Shown one piece after another: positions 43,701-50,500 of a DNA stretch of 64,000 nucleotides. How positions within the stretch are numbered: the stretch's first letter is position 1; every line of letters begins with the position of its first letter. The position numbers and the translations under genes are program-made. Below the pieces are notes generated by a model. That model was not told where the DNA came from. It did not search any database and saw only the letters and a program-made list of their open reading frames with translations. Source of the DNA: Ischnura elegans (taxonomy: Eukaryota; Arthropoda; Insecta; Odonata; Coenagrionidae); NCBI RefSeq assembly GCF_921293095.1, contig NC_060247.1, positions 50,007,111-50,071,110 on the forward strand. The letters are read 5' to 3'.

Positions 43701-43754
43701 GTTTACATAAAACAATCGAGCATTCCCCACCTTTTTACTTAAATATATGAACAT
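16586..43754 (-). CDS. WDR35: WD repeat-containing protein 35 / IFT121, complete, 21 exons
   Basis: Core subunit of the IFT-A complex, which drives retrograde intraflagellar transport and import of membrane proteins into cilia. Coding exons run 43731-43754, 43359-43637, 43177-43279, 42907-43067, 42399-42567, 41431-41579, 37817-38080, 36893-37058, 36628-36759, 33967-34061, 31873-32042, 31254-31485, 30131-30327, 28668-28871, 27190-27538, 25294-25509, 24771-24885, 24288-24416, 22731-22891, 20965-21089, 16586-16766. Phases close to 1206 codons (vertebrate protein about 1170-1181). Two WD40 propellers fill about residues 1-650, a TPR-like solenoid about 660-1130, and zinc-binding CxxC pairs the end. 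Diagnostic stretches match vertebrate WDR35: [56 protein letters not shown]. Introns all have GT-AG ends and contain many transposons. Flies keep this gene for sensory cilia and sperm. No break seen. Confidence 0.97.
17690..18400. other. Unassigned GC-richer block in the last WDR35 intron
   Basis: Noticeably richer in CpG than its surroundings, with short frames on both strands that I do not recognise. It probably derives from a mobile element, but I find neither terminal repeats nor protein motifs. Confidence 0.35.
18862..19648. mobile_element. piggyBac-type MITE, TTAA duplication
   Basis: Exact 13-bp inverted ends CCCTTTCGTGCCG / CGGCACGAAAGGG flanked by TTAA on both sides (18858-18861, 19649-19652). 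No transposase. It lies inside the pogo-like element 18637-20123 and is therefore younger than it. Confidence 0.88.
19530..19637. repeat. Three 21-bp subterminal repeats
   Basis: GCCGCACAGGTGTGGCATTC occurs at 19530, 19574 and 19617 (first copy with one change), spaced 43-44 bp, at the right end of the piggyBac-type element. Regular subterminal repeats of this kind can be transposase-binding sites. Confidence 0.8.
20381..20715. mobile_element. Foldback element with hammerhead-like cores
   Basis: Left arm begins AACAAATGAATGGAAAACTA and the right arm mirrors it, ending TAGTTTTCCTGTTATTTGTT at 20674. Each arm carries a CCTGAT...GAAAC-type core pointing outwards. A GGAATGAACTTCC tail follows the right arm. 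The exact 13-bp duplication TGTCAAAATCCAT flanks it (20368-20380, 20716-20728). It sits in the last WDR35 intron. Confidence 0.78.
20424..20473 (-). ncRNA. Hammerhead-like core (left arm of 20.5 kb element)
   Basis: Minus strand: GTAC-CTGATGA, a 15-base stem II region, GAAA, then ACTAGT-T and GTAC. GTAC on either side forms stem I and ACTAGT is a self-complementary stem III. Stem II is poor in this arm; the right-arm copy (20585-20627) keeps a perfect GATGC/GCATC stem but a decayed GAAA. Activity is not shown. Confidence 0.4.
20724..20819 (-). repeat. Transposon end fragment
   Basis: On the minus strand starts CAGGGGCGATCTTGGG, a typical hAT-like terminus, and contains gggcccccattca twice. 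The opposite end is not identifiable. Confidence 0.4.
20965..21089 (-). CDS. WDR35: WDR35 exon 20 (first CxxC)
   Basis: Reads [20 protein letters not shown] and [14 protein letters not shown]. The CHNC pair starts a C-terminal zinc ribbon completed by CPSC in the last exon. Confidence 0.92.
21639..21851. mobile_element. piggyBac-type MITE, 213 bp
   Basis: Ends CCCTTAGAGTGTGGGA and its inverse (one mismatch), flanked by TTAA at 21635-21638 and 21852-21855. Non-coding. Lies in WDR35 intron 19. Confidence 0.88.
22049..22144 (+). repeat. Interspersed repeat copy 1
   Basis: Starts gtctcagaattccttcaaac and ends gcagtagttta. It matches 38218-38310 over about 95 bp, with many substitutions, so both are old copies of one dispersed family of unknown type. 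Confidence 0.6.
22731..22891 (-). CDS. WDR35: WDR35 exon 19
   Basis: Reads [20 protein letters not shown] and [12 protein letters not shown] (vertebrate SKAFIKLKSLE). Confidence 0.94.
23611..23658 (-). ncRNA. Hammerhead-like core (left arm of 23.7 kb element)
   Basis: Minus strand: AATTGTAC, CTGATGA, an extra T, AACA-CTAGA-TGTT as stem II, GAAA, CCCGGGTC, GTGCTATTT. Stem I is GTAC/GTGC, then a mismatch, then TAA/TTA-type pairs. Stem III is the short self-complementary ACCCGGGT. The extra base after CTGATGA departs from the canonical hammerhead. Confidence 0.45.
23777..23826 (+). ncRNA. Hammerhead-like core (right arm of 23.7 kb element)
   Basis: Plus strand copy: AATTGTAC, CTGATGA, weaker stem II (ATCA/TGTT), GAAA, CCTGGGTC, GTGCTATTT. 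Same layout as the left-arm core, with G-T pairing in stem III. Confidence 0.4.
24288..24416 (-). CDS. WDR35: WDR35 exon 18
   Basis: Ends with [20 protein letters not shown], matching the vertebrate [21 protein letters not shown]. Acceptor ttccag, phase 1 donor gtatgc. Confidence 0.93.
24771..24885 (-). CDS. WDR35: WDR35 exon 17
   Basis: Reads [20 protein letters not shown] and [17 protein letters not shown]. Found through splice sites ttttgcag and gtttgtg. Confidence 0.88.
24917..25203. mobile_element. piggyBac-type MITE, 287 bp
   Basis: TTAA at 24913-24916 and 25204-25207 flank ends ACCTTTCGCTGTGG and CCACAGCGGAAGAG, imperfect inverted repeats sharing CGCTGTGG. Older than the two sharper TTAA elements. 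In WDR35 intron 16. Confidence 0.72.
25294..25509 (-). CDS. WDR35: WDR35 exon 16
   Basis: Starts [20 protein letters not shown] and ends AAKIMFQ. Seventy-two whole codons. Confidence 0.95.
25960..26060 (-). repeat. tRNA-headed SINE
   Basis: Minus strand carries a box A-like tcagtaggatggttactg and, about 30 bases on, a B box-like tgggttttagccc. Too degraded for a functional tRNA. Confidence 0.42.
26321..26362 (+). repeat. 42-bp direct repeat, copy 1
   Basis: gactcccgtaaagttatcac and the following tggctagt-ccaatata-type sequence recur at 26649-26690 with a few changes. The second copy follows a SINE, so the repeat may be part of the SINE body. Confidence 0.7.
26530..26645 (+). repeat. tRNA-headed SINE
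   Basis: Box A-like ttaactggataaagcactcg, then gggatccgggtttgaatccc, a good B box. Close to a tRNA but lacking paired acceptor arms. Followed by the 42-bp repeat at 26649. In WDR35 intron 15. Confidence 0.6.
26649..26690 (+). repeat. 42-bp direct repeat, copy 2
   Basis: Second copy of the 26321 repeat, directly behind the SINE at 26530-26645. Confidence 0.7.
27190..27538 (-). CDS. WDR35: WDR35 exon 15
   Basis: The longest exon. Starts [20 protein letters not shown] and ends [16 protein letters not shown] (vertebrate FVRVGMCEQAVTAFLK). Confidence 0.96.
27750..28260. other. Unassigned GC-richer block in WDR35 intron 14
   Basis: Starts with the inverted repeat taatggt-tcaaac-accatta. It contains CpG-rich patches and a tatttatat motif on the minus strand. 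It reads like a mobile-element remnant, but no matching far end or protein motif is visible. Confidence 0.3.
28668..28871 (-). CDS. WDR35: WDR35 exon 14 (solenoid start)
   Basis: Reads [36 protein letters not shown] and LYIEADRR, typical TPR-like helices. Confidence 0.95.
28872..30130 (-). other. WDR35 intron 13
   Basis: 1.26 kb of AT-rich intron. I see no transposon ends, RNA genes or other structure. Confidence 0.5.
30131..30327 (-). CDS. WDR35: WDR35 exon 13
   Basis: Starts [12 protein letters not shown] and ends [10 protein letters not shown], a highly conserved junction between propeller and solenoid. Confidence 0.96.
30600..30715 (-). repeat. tRNA-headed SINE
   Basis: Minus strand has box A-like tggctggcattggtggtgac and a B box gggttcgagtccc (plus 30637-30649). 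Intronic and not foldable as a full tRNA. Confidence 0.55.
31254..31485 (-). CDS. WDR35: WDR35 exon 12 (end of the propellers)
   Basis: Reads [31 protein letters not shown] and [10 protein letters not shown], ending ICSFR. Donor taken as gtaagc rather than the gtgtaa two bases earlier, because only that keeps phase 0 into exon 13. Confidence 0.94.
31873..32042 (-). CDS. WDR35: WDR35 exon 11
   Basis: Reads [20 protein letters not shown] and [11 protein letters not shown] (vertebrate GRESGTIQRYSL). Phase 2 donor gtaagt. Confidence 0.95.
32270..33218 (+). mobile_element. mariner transposon, internally deleted
   Basis: Inverted ends CGAGGGCTATTCACAAAGTA / TACTTTGTGAATAGCCCTCG, flanked by TA on both sides. 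Plus-strand pieces near the left give [20 protein letters not shown] and, near the right, [20 protein letters not shown] with GDYVEKQ, the N-terminal helix-turn-helix and C-terminal end of mariner transposase. At 949 bp it lacks part of the usual 1.3 kb, including the catalytic middle, so it is inactive. In WDR35 intron 10. Confidence 0.9.
33967..34061 (-). CDS. WDR35: WDR35 exon 10
   Basis: Reads [20 protein letters not shown]; the vertebrate counterpart is [11 protein letters not shown]. Ends SVK at donor gtcagt. Confidence 0.93.
34621..34769. mobile_element. 149-bp MITE, CCGTAT ends, TA duplication
   Basis: Ends CCGTATGTATCTGAATATAG and the inverse of CCGTATTTCTCCGAATGTAG, both continuing into TCCCCC, with TA on both sides. 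A third internal aggggggactatattc repeats the end. Related in its first bases to the 2982-4724 element. Confidence 0.82.
35480..36184 (+). mobile_element. Solitary LTR of a Gypsy-type element (fossil)
   Basis: Starts TGTAACGG and ends GGTTACA, with a 4-bp ATAT duplication on both sides (35476-35479, 36185-36188). A TATA box (tataaaag near 35618) and AATAAA near 36011 lie in the expected order. No internal region or second LTR is present, so it is a solo LTR left by recombination. The 4-bp duplication suggests Gypsy kin. In WDR35 intron 9, antisense to the gene. Confidence 0.7.
36628..36759 (-). CDS. WDR35: WDR35 exon 9
   Basis: Reads [20 protein letters not shown]; ends EVSA with phase 1 donor gtaagc. 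Confidence 0.92.
36893..37058 (-). CDS. WDR35: WDR35 exon 8
   Basis: Reads [14 protein letters not shown] and [14 protein letters not shown], matching the vertebrate LVLCNSIGTPLD block. Phase 1 donor gtaagg. Confidence 0.94.
37817..38080 (-). CDS. WDR35: WDR35 exon 7
   Basis: Reads [19 protein letters not shown], then [20 protein letters not shown]. Compared with vertebrates it carries an insertion rich in Asn/Thr around [16 protein letters not shown]-type residues. It is preceded by a 3.35 kb, transposon-laden intron. Confidence 0.95.
38218..38310 (+). repeat. Interspersed repeat copy 2
   Basis: Old copy of the family also found at 22049-22144 (shared gtctca.aattc..tcaaac.ctgtagac). In WDR35 intron 6. 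Confidence 0.6.
39221..40039. mobile_element. Probable piggyBac-type element, diverged
   Basis: TTAA at 39217-39220 and 40040-40043 flanks CCGTTTC... and ...GGAAAAGG ends that match only in the first bases. The interior resembles the 18862-19648 element in places (ggctccctccttaaggggtt, ttgttgcttgca), which supports kinship. In WDR35 intron 6. Confidence 0.5.
40060..40365. mobile_element. hAT MITE of the GGCGGATCCAG family, decayed ends
   Basis: Shares long stretches with 62920-63165: acaggcaaacg.tcttct, acaacaattact, attaatatg.aattaa, gaggctcc.taata. The ends are eroded (ccagatccag). Confidence 0.68.
40620..41281. mobile_element. TIR element, TAGGGTnGTTTCC ends
   Basis: TAGGGTGGTTTCC at the left and GGAAACTACCCTA at the right are inverted repeats with one mismatch. 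No clear target duplication. It contains the overlapping CRE/E-box TGACGTCACGTG at 41092-41103. Intronic in WDR35. Confidence 0.5.
41431..41579 (-). CDS. WDR35: WDR35 exon 6
   Basis: Reads [20 protein letters not shown] and [10 protein letters not shown]. The 5' junction is a TAG acceptor in phase 1. Confidence 0.94.
42399..42567 (-). CDS. WDR35: WDR35 exon 5
   Basis: Starts [14 protein letters not shown]; contains [20 protein letters not shown] as in vertebrate orthologs (CPCLAVCFDNGRCQIMR). Donor gtatg in phase 1. Confidence 0.95.
42907..43067 (-). CDS. WDR35: WDR35 exon 4
   Basis: Starts [17 protein letters not shown] across the junction and ends SQGNFL at gtaaga. Confidence 0.95.
43177..43279 (-). 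CDS. WDR35: WDR35 exon 3
   Basis: Reads [20 protein letters not shown] and ends KICIVYED in phase 1. Small introns of 79 and 109 bp lie on either side. Confidence 0.93.
43359..43637 (-). CDS. WDR35: WDR35 exon 2 (first WD40 blades)
   Basis: Acceptor ttcatag. Reads [20 protein letters not shown] and later [20 protein letters not shown], ending WMLYK at gtaag. Confidence 0.96.
43731..43754 (-). CDS. WDR35: WDR35 exon 1 (8 codons)
   Basis: Encodes MFIYLSKK, nearly the vertebrate N-terminus MFFYLSKK, followed by a GT donor with a weak context (gtgggg). It joins in phase 0 to IAIPN in exon 2. Confidence 0.9.
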
Positions 43755-44266
43755 TTTTAAAGGCTGTTAATAGTAATTCAAACTTAATGACTTTCCATCA
43801 GCCTTGCTGAGTCCCTTTAATTTAAATTTGATGGAGACATTCTTCACCCTCCGCTGTGTATACTTCAAAAATGTCACTCGGCTTCTTGGTCTTCATTGGT
43901 CTTCCATGTCTGGTCGGTGCTGCCATCTCTCGAGCCCAGTAATTACTCGATAGAGCGTGGTAAACAGTGGTCCCTCCGAGAACTGTCAGCGAAGTTACTC
44001 ACCCCGCCTATCCTCCCACTCACCTCGACTCACCCGGTGAGGACTGCGACGAGGTGTTCGTTGTATCTTATTGGCCAACAGGTGATCTGCTAGTGTTTAT
44101 AGTGACTACTGCTATAATACGCGTTGTGGTGGTTATTTACAAGATTTGTGGAATAATGGCCCTCCTTGGCAGTGTTCGGTGAATTCCCCTGGTGATTTCG
44201 TCGAAGGACCACCTGTGCTTCTCAATGGGTGCTTGGTGCAGGTGAGAAAAGAGATAAAGCAGAAAC
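43755..44266. promoter_or_regulatory. Divergent promoter region of WDR35 and gliotactin
   Basis: The two start codons are 512 bp apart, head to head. The interval is richer in GC than the introns and holds CCAAT boxes in inverted form (attggtc near 43895, attggcc near 44090). I find no TATA box that I would trust and no convincing RFX X-box for the ciliary gene. If gliotactin has a separate 5' UTR exon, its own promoter could lie elsewhere. Confidence 0.6.
44156..44182 (+). other. Upstream ORF of 8 codons before gliotactin
   Basis: ATGGCC...TGA encodes MALLGSVR in a good start context (aataATGG), 84 bp before the gliotactin ATG. It matters only if the transcript starts upstream of it. Confidence 0.35.
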
Positions 44267-44544
44267 ATGGCGTCACCTGTGTGGCGAAAGAAGCGCTGGC
44301 GGGATTTACGCCTGATTTCCCTGTTTTTGGTGTGGAACCTGTGGACTGTAGTTGGTCAGAATAATTACCGTGATGGTACAGGTTCAAGGGATTATTCAAG
44401 AGAAGGATTGTACAATCCAGACGGTAGTTATGGAAAGGGCGGTTATCCTGCTTATGGACCTCAGTGGCCTGGACAGCAATGGCAACAAGATTGGCAGTCT
44501 TCGCGAAGGCATCAGGGTTCGCACTACGGGGCTGACGATGATAG
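44267..44544 (+). CDS. Gli: Gliotactin coding exon 1
   Basis: Signal peptide and QWPGQQWQQDWQSSRRHQGS segment, ending DDDR split at donor gtaagt. Confidence 0.9.
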
Positions 44545-47500
44545 GTAAGTCACCTTTGTTTCAATTTCCCGGGCATTTATTTGTGCTTGCACTGGTATAT
44601 TTCCTCGAAATACTTTGGGATAATGCATATGAATAGGTGTTTTGGTGTTATCCACTCATCTTATGAATTTAAAGTATTTTATATTCCGATTTATTTAAAT
44701 GTTTAATGAAACGGTTATACTTAATTTTCCGCTTTGATATCTCAAGAACACCCTAAGCTATTCTCACAGTTCTTCAGATGATATAGGTCAAATTCATCAG
44801 TGACGGTTGTACGATTTGAACCGCGCCCACTTCATTTACCAGTTTCGCTCATCTTTCAGAGCATGCGCATCCGAGCAAGCGAGGCGCGAATGAAGAGAAG
44901 CCTAAATTCGAGAATCGCTTCGTTACAGCGTTGTTGCGCGCAGTTGGCAGTTACATTGGCGGATCCAGGGGGGGGGGGGCACGGGGGCACGTGCCCCCCC
45001 CAGACACTCAAAAATATGCATGATATTTAATACTGTCCCATTATCATTGCATTCGTTTTGTATTACGAGGTATCCTTGTGCCCCACCCAGAACAAAATCC
45101 TGGATACGGCCTTGCTTGTGCCCCTCCCAGAAAAAAATCCTGGATCCGCCCCTGGGCAGTTACATTAATTTTCAGCCATAATTTCGCAAAGCTGTCGGGA
45201 GCAGTGAGGCCTCCGGGAAGGGATGGGGTTAGAGGGTTGGACCACCGCCCCCAAAATGTTTAGGAGACATGAGATATGATCTTGGAAGGAGATTGATATA
45301 TGATCTTGGAAGTGCATCACTTGCGAATGAATCCTCCCTGAAATCTACCCCACGAATGATCCATCTTCTTCCCCCCCCCCCCCCCCCCCCCGATATTTTT
45401 TGTGGCTGTGTCCTTGCATTTTTGTGCACATTTTTTCGAGGAGCAGTGTCCCTTATAAGAATGCCGTAGTTAGCCGGAGGGTGGGGGTCATAAGGGGCTT
45501 CAACCTCACCCGATATGTTTTCGAGATACAGTTTTCGGGGTTCCCCTTTCCAATGAACAATCTCCGTACTGCACCTTTTCAAATTACCCTCTCCTCCCCG
45601 AAATATTTTCCTGGCCACGCCCATGCCTTAAAAATCCGAAAATTGAATGAACGTATTTATTTTTATTTTTTGGTTAATATTGGTGTTTATTTAGTAAGCG
45701 ATTTACCTAATGACTGAACGCCTACTGTTACCTACCATGTGCCGATTCCGGTACCTAGTAAAATATTTTTGATTCATTCGTTTAGGGCCTCCGAATGATT
45801 GGCCGGTGCTAAATTGATAAATCATTTGGTTTTCCGGCCCTGCCTACATAACCACCAACCACCTTCCCCCTCGGGGTATTGAAACTTTGCCGAAATTTTT
45901 GGGAGATACAAGCCTACTATCGTACCCTCTTCAAGAAAACCTCACGGAATGTATATCCTCTCATGCAAACATATCTCCTTACCATTTGCGCAGCGTGGGG
46001 GATTTTGGGGGATAAATCCCCACAGAACTCAGAGAACTTTAAAAATGTAATAGAATAGTTTAAAGATTAATAAAATATCCCTCAGAAAGCCGTAACACTC
46101 ACCATTTTGAACCATTTATCTTAAAAATTTTCAGCGGGAGGGCACCTGCACCTCCCGTATTCCACACCCCCCAGGATTATTTGCTCCCAACGCCCCCACC
46201 CTAGCCTTAATTCCTAGCTGCGCGCCTGCATCTTACACCCTCTCCTCCTTTTCCTCAACGGCACCCTACTGCCCATAACAGTAGACGGAAATGCGATCCG
46301 TTTGTGCTATTCATTGCCCTTGGTAAAAAAAGTATTAGTGCAATGTTGAAAATATGCATCAAACCCACCAATCTAAAGGTAATTTTAATACTAATTAGTA
46401 GACCCTAAATTTATTTTGGTTAGTTTTGGTCATTGCTGATTTCGAGCAAGTAACATGTCCTTAATTATTCCATTACATGGAGTACCAGTTTATGTTGTGT
46501 AAACATACCCTGCCAGAAACCCATGAGGTAGCTTGCAGGTATCCTGGAGCAGTAGATATTCCGGCTATTACTAGAAATCGCACTGAGGGACTCGGGAGTG
46601 GAAAACCTGTCCATGTATCAAGAAATTAAGGTTTTTCCATATTTTCCATGCCGTGTTGTGGTCTTGCCTATTTTGGGTAGCTTAAATTCCGCCCTTTATG
46701 TGAGATTTACCATGAATTGGTGCCCATAAAGTTTTGAATTATATAAGAAACCCTTTATTCGTTTTTTCCCGCAATGGAAAAATAAGTGGGGCCAATCCCT
46801 GCTGGGGCGACCCTTTCTCCCCCAAACCTTAAGGTAATAATTATGAATGAACCCCCACTACATAAAATAGATATTCACCCCCTCTCTCTGAACTTTTTAT
46901 GCGTATTTCTCTGGGATGAATTTCCTAGCGAGTACCTCTTTTTGTTGAATTTTACTAATATACTATCTAAATTTTGTGTGACAAGTTGCACGATGTGGTG
47001 TTGGTCATAAATATTAATGAAATAAGACATTGTAATATTCCAATGACTTTATTGTATCACGGCGCGGTTCTCTTTCGTTTCACATTATCAAGTTGTTGTA
47101 ACAACGAAACGCGTCATGCTAAAATAAATTCAGTGGAAATGTTGCGATTTCTTGTTTAACCAAATTCTAAATTTTGTTTTTGTTATCTCCACAATTAAGT
47201 TTTGGTTGCCTAACAAAATTTAAATAGCGTGCTCTTCCCCATCAACCTCCCTAAATCTAGACAACTCTGAATTATTTTCTTTAAATTTTTTCACCTACCT
47301 GGAATCCCTACAAACCCCGAGATAGCCTACCCCGGCTGACAAGCTATGATTAGGACGTTTCCGGGGCCTTCCGATAGTATATTGCTTTTTGTTAGTCCAA
47401 TTATTTCCCTGGGTGGTCCTTGAAACCTCTAAGGGCATACGTTTACCTCTATGACCTTGAACCTCCGTATTAACCTTGGAGGTCAATGAGTGAATAATAC

Positions 47501-50500
47501 GGTTATTTGGACAATACCAATGATTTGGGCACCCAATAAAACCCATGGATCGACACCTTTGTTGGTATGCTATTCTTTTTGCCACCCTTATGACCTTGAA
47601 GGTGCCTTACTGGGTCAACGGTTGATTTTTCGTAAATAAAAGTGTTATTTTCGGGTTTCTCGTGTCCGAAAACCTAAGAATTGACATCTTGGTCAATGAA
47701 ATTCAGACTTTTTTCTATCTCGATTTTTTTAAACATTGAAACCCCGTAAGGCAAATTCAAATTTTTGTTTTGGACCCACATTGTTTGGTCAAAAGGTCAA
47801 AATTGTAAAATTTTCCTACAAAACGTAGGACCTTTCCCCATAAGTATGCCAATTTTCAAGAATATTGCTCGATGCAATGTTACTAAAATTTCAGGTCAAA
47901 AATGACACACGACACTTGGGTATATATACTACGGTGGAATCAAGGGACTATCCTGGAAGATTCATGGGGCGTGTTAACCTTTTTTTATGGCGCCCTTTGC
48001 TGAGGATAGTGACTCCTATGCAGTCGCGTCCCTTAAACTTTAGTCAATGAAAGATCGTCTATGTCGCTCTTGGTAACCGTCTATCATTGACCATATGATA
48101 AGCCAACAGTGCTTTGGCCCATGCTTGACATCCTTGTGGGATATACTCGTATTACTCTCGTAACTCTACATGTATTCCATTCTCTCAGAGCACTTCAAGA
48201 AACAGCCGTGAGCTCATGGAACGTTCATTGGGGCGAAAAGAAATACTTTATTTATCAGAGGAAAGGAGAGGAGCTATCTCACTTTCTCTAATTAGCCGCG
48301 ATTTCTTTTACGTACAACTTAAATTGTATGTGACAAAAATGTGCGTATCTACGGTCAAAATGTATTAAGTATTTTCATGCATGTAATATGCAATTTTTAA
48401 TTTGACTATATGATATTGGGTAAAATGTAATGAATGACAAAAATTCTAAAAAAATAGGGGAATAAAGATGATTTCTCGTTTTCTACAGTATGTCACAATA
48501 TTTAAAGAGTAGAATTAGAGTAAAATTATATGTTATGAAAATGTACGTGTTTTCAACGTGTATAAGTAATGAGGTAAATGTTATGCATGTTCTACCCATG
48601 TGTCAATTTAATCCTATTGGGGAATTTGCGTTCATTTCGTCGGCAGTAATGCCATAGGCCCAAGATAGTAAGGGGTATTTGAACTCACTAATTTTAGTTC
48701 AGCGAGGCAGGACTTTACTGCGCCGCCTCTGATGTCGGATATGTGTGTTTTTTATTAATCTTATGTCTTCGCGATGCTGTAGCGCTCAAATTCATGTTTA
48801 CATATTTCATATTATTTGTAGTTAAATGATTCCGGAACAATGGGTGAACTTCATTAGTGGGCAGTATGAGTTTTCTCTGAAATAAATAGTGCTATTTTGG
48901 GCACTTCTTCAGGGGTTGCCTGTGAAACCATGATCCAAGACAGTATTGTCTGTGGTAATAGTATGGCGAAAGCTCCTCGAAAAGATTTCCTGAACGAGTA
49001 ATCGAAATCTATCTTCAAATGCTTTTATAATAAATGAGATTTGTAAATAAGAGCGAATTAACGAGAGAGAATTCGGTATTCAAGGTTGATATCGGAGGTA
49101 AAACATTCACATGTGAAAGGAAAATTGATCTTGTAAGGAAGAAGGTAATGGATATTACTTGCTGAACCACGCCAGTTATGCCTTACCTGTTTCAACGACA
49201 GTGGAATTTGGATTGGAATGACTTTTAAAAACAGGAATATCAATGCCCATTTTTTCTCCGCCTACAAAGGAGATCTCCTCTACTATTGATCTACTACCGA
49301 TTGATTGTTGTAGGGCAAGGATTGATGAGAATAAAATCGTCCGCGCTGCAACTTAGAAGGGTTTTAGGTAGAGTTCTGCGCTTTTCGGGATGCAGGGGAG
49401 TGGTTCGTTAAATCTTTCGTTCCCAATGACGGATCTCAATGACCATCTTTCCGACTAAACTATTTATCTAGCAGATCAAATTTGTGTCTCTTATTCTCTA
49501 GGTGCATAGCTTTCGGGAGTCATGGTCAACTTATGCGTAATTTATGGATATTTTTACTGAGGAAAGCTATGCTAATACATGTGTCAGGTGGGATTGGAGC
49601 AAAAATGGGTTTTCGATTGAACATTACGTATTGAGATTCGATTGATCTAGATATCGAGATTCTTGTAATTTCACAATCATTATTTTTGTATTCTAGTTTT
49701 TGCGATTCGATTCCCCTCTTTGCCACCCGTCGAGATTCTATGTTGCTTGGGCGGTATGTTCACCTTCAAGTTCTTGCATAATATCAATATATTTGGTTCT
49801 TAAAATGCTGCATCTACACCGTTCCAATATTGAATAACTGGTGGTGATATTTAATGTCATCTTGAAATGTTCTCTTTAATTACTGAACAGCGTTGGCAAA
49901 TGAACAACAATAGACGTGCTAGCATGCAGTTGCACTTAAATACTTAAGTAATGTTCATTGAATGTATACACGTCCCATCTTACTGTGGTCCTGCAAAGGT
50001 GCGAGATATAATATTGTAGTCTTGAATTCAAGGAATTGCTATTTGGCCTTCCTGTGAAAAAATTATTCATTAGGAAACACCTCATTTTCGACTGAAAAAA
50101 ATGTACAAGCGGTTAAGCATGCAATTAATCCGAGCCAATTATTTTAGAGAAGGAGAAAAATTACAGCCTGTGTGGACTCGAACCCCGGATCTCACCGTTA
50201 GAGAATCAATACACTGCCCTTGACCAATGACCGTTTTTTACTGTCTTAATATTTTGCGAAAATTTTAAGGGGGATGATTACTAAAATATATGCTTTTTCC
50301 CAGGGATGCAACTTACAAAAAATATTGGGGGGCCCAAACCAGGGATCTTGCCCCGGGAAATGTTATAAGTTGTGGGTTTTGAGTTTTCTATGCATTTTAG
50401 AAGAGTCATATGATCAACATTAGAACCTAGATAACTCGAATCTCGATATCTGGACACTCCGGGGAAAATCGACAATCCTGACACATTTTTTCCTCACACC

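Noticed and set aside
43755-44266. RFX X-box for WDR35
   Set aside because: I looked for GTTGCC-like half sites in the right spacing on both strands and found none convincing; a matrix scan would be needed.
45229-45624. 131-codon minus-strand frame with a Gly run
   Set aside because: The Gly run is only the C21 tract read on the other strand; the surroundings are transposon debris.
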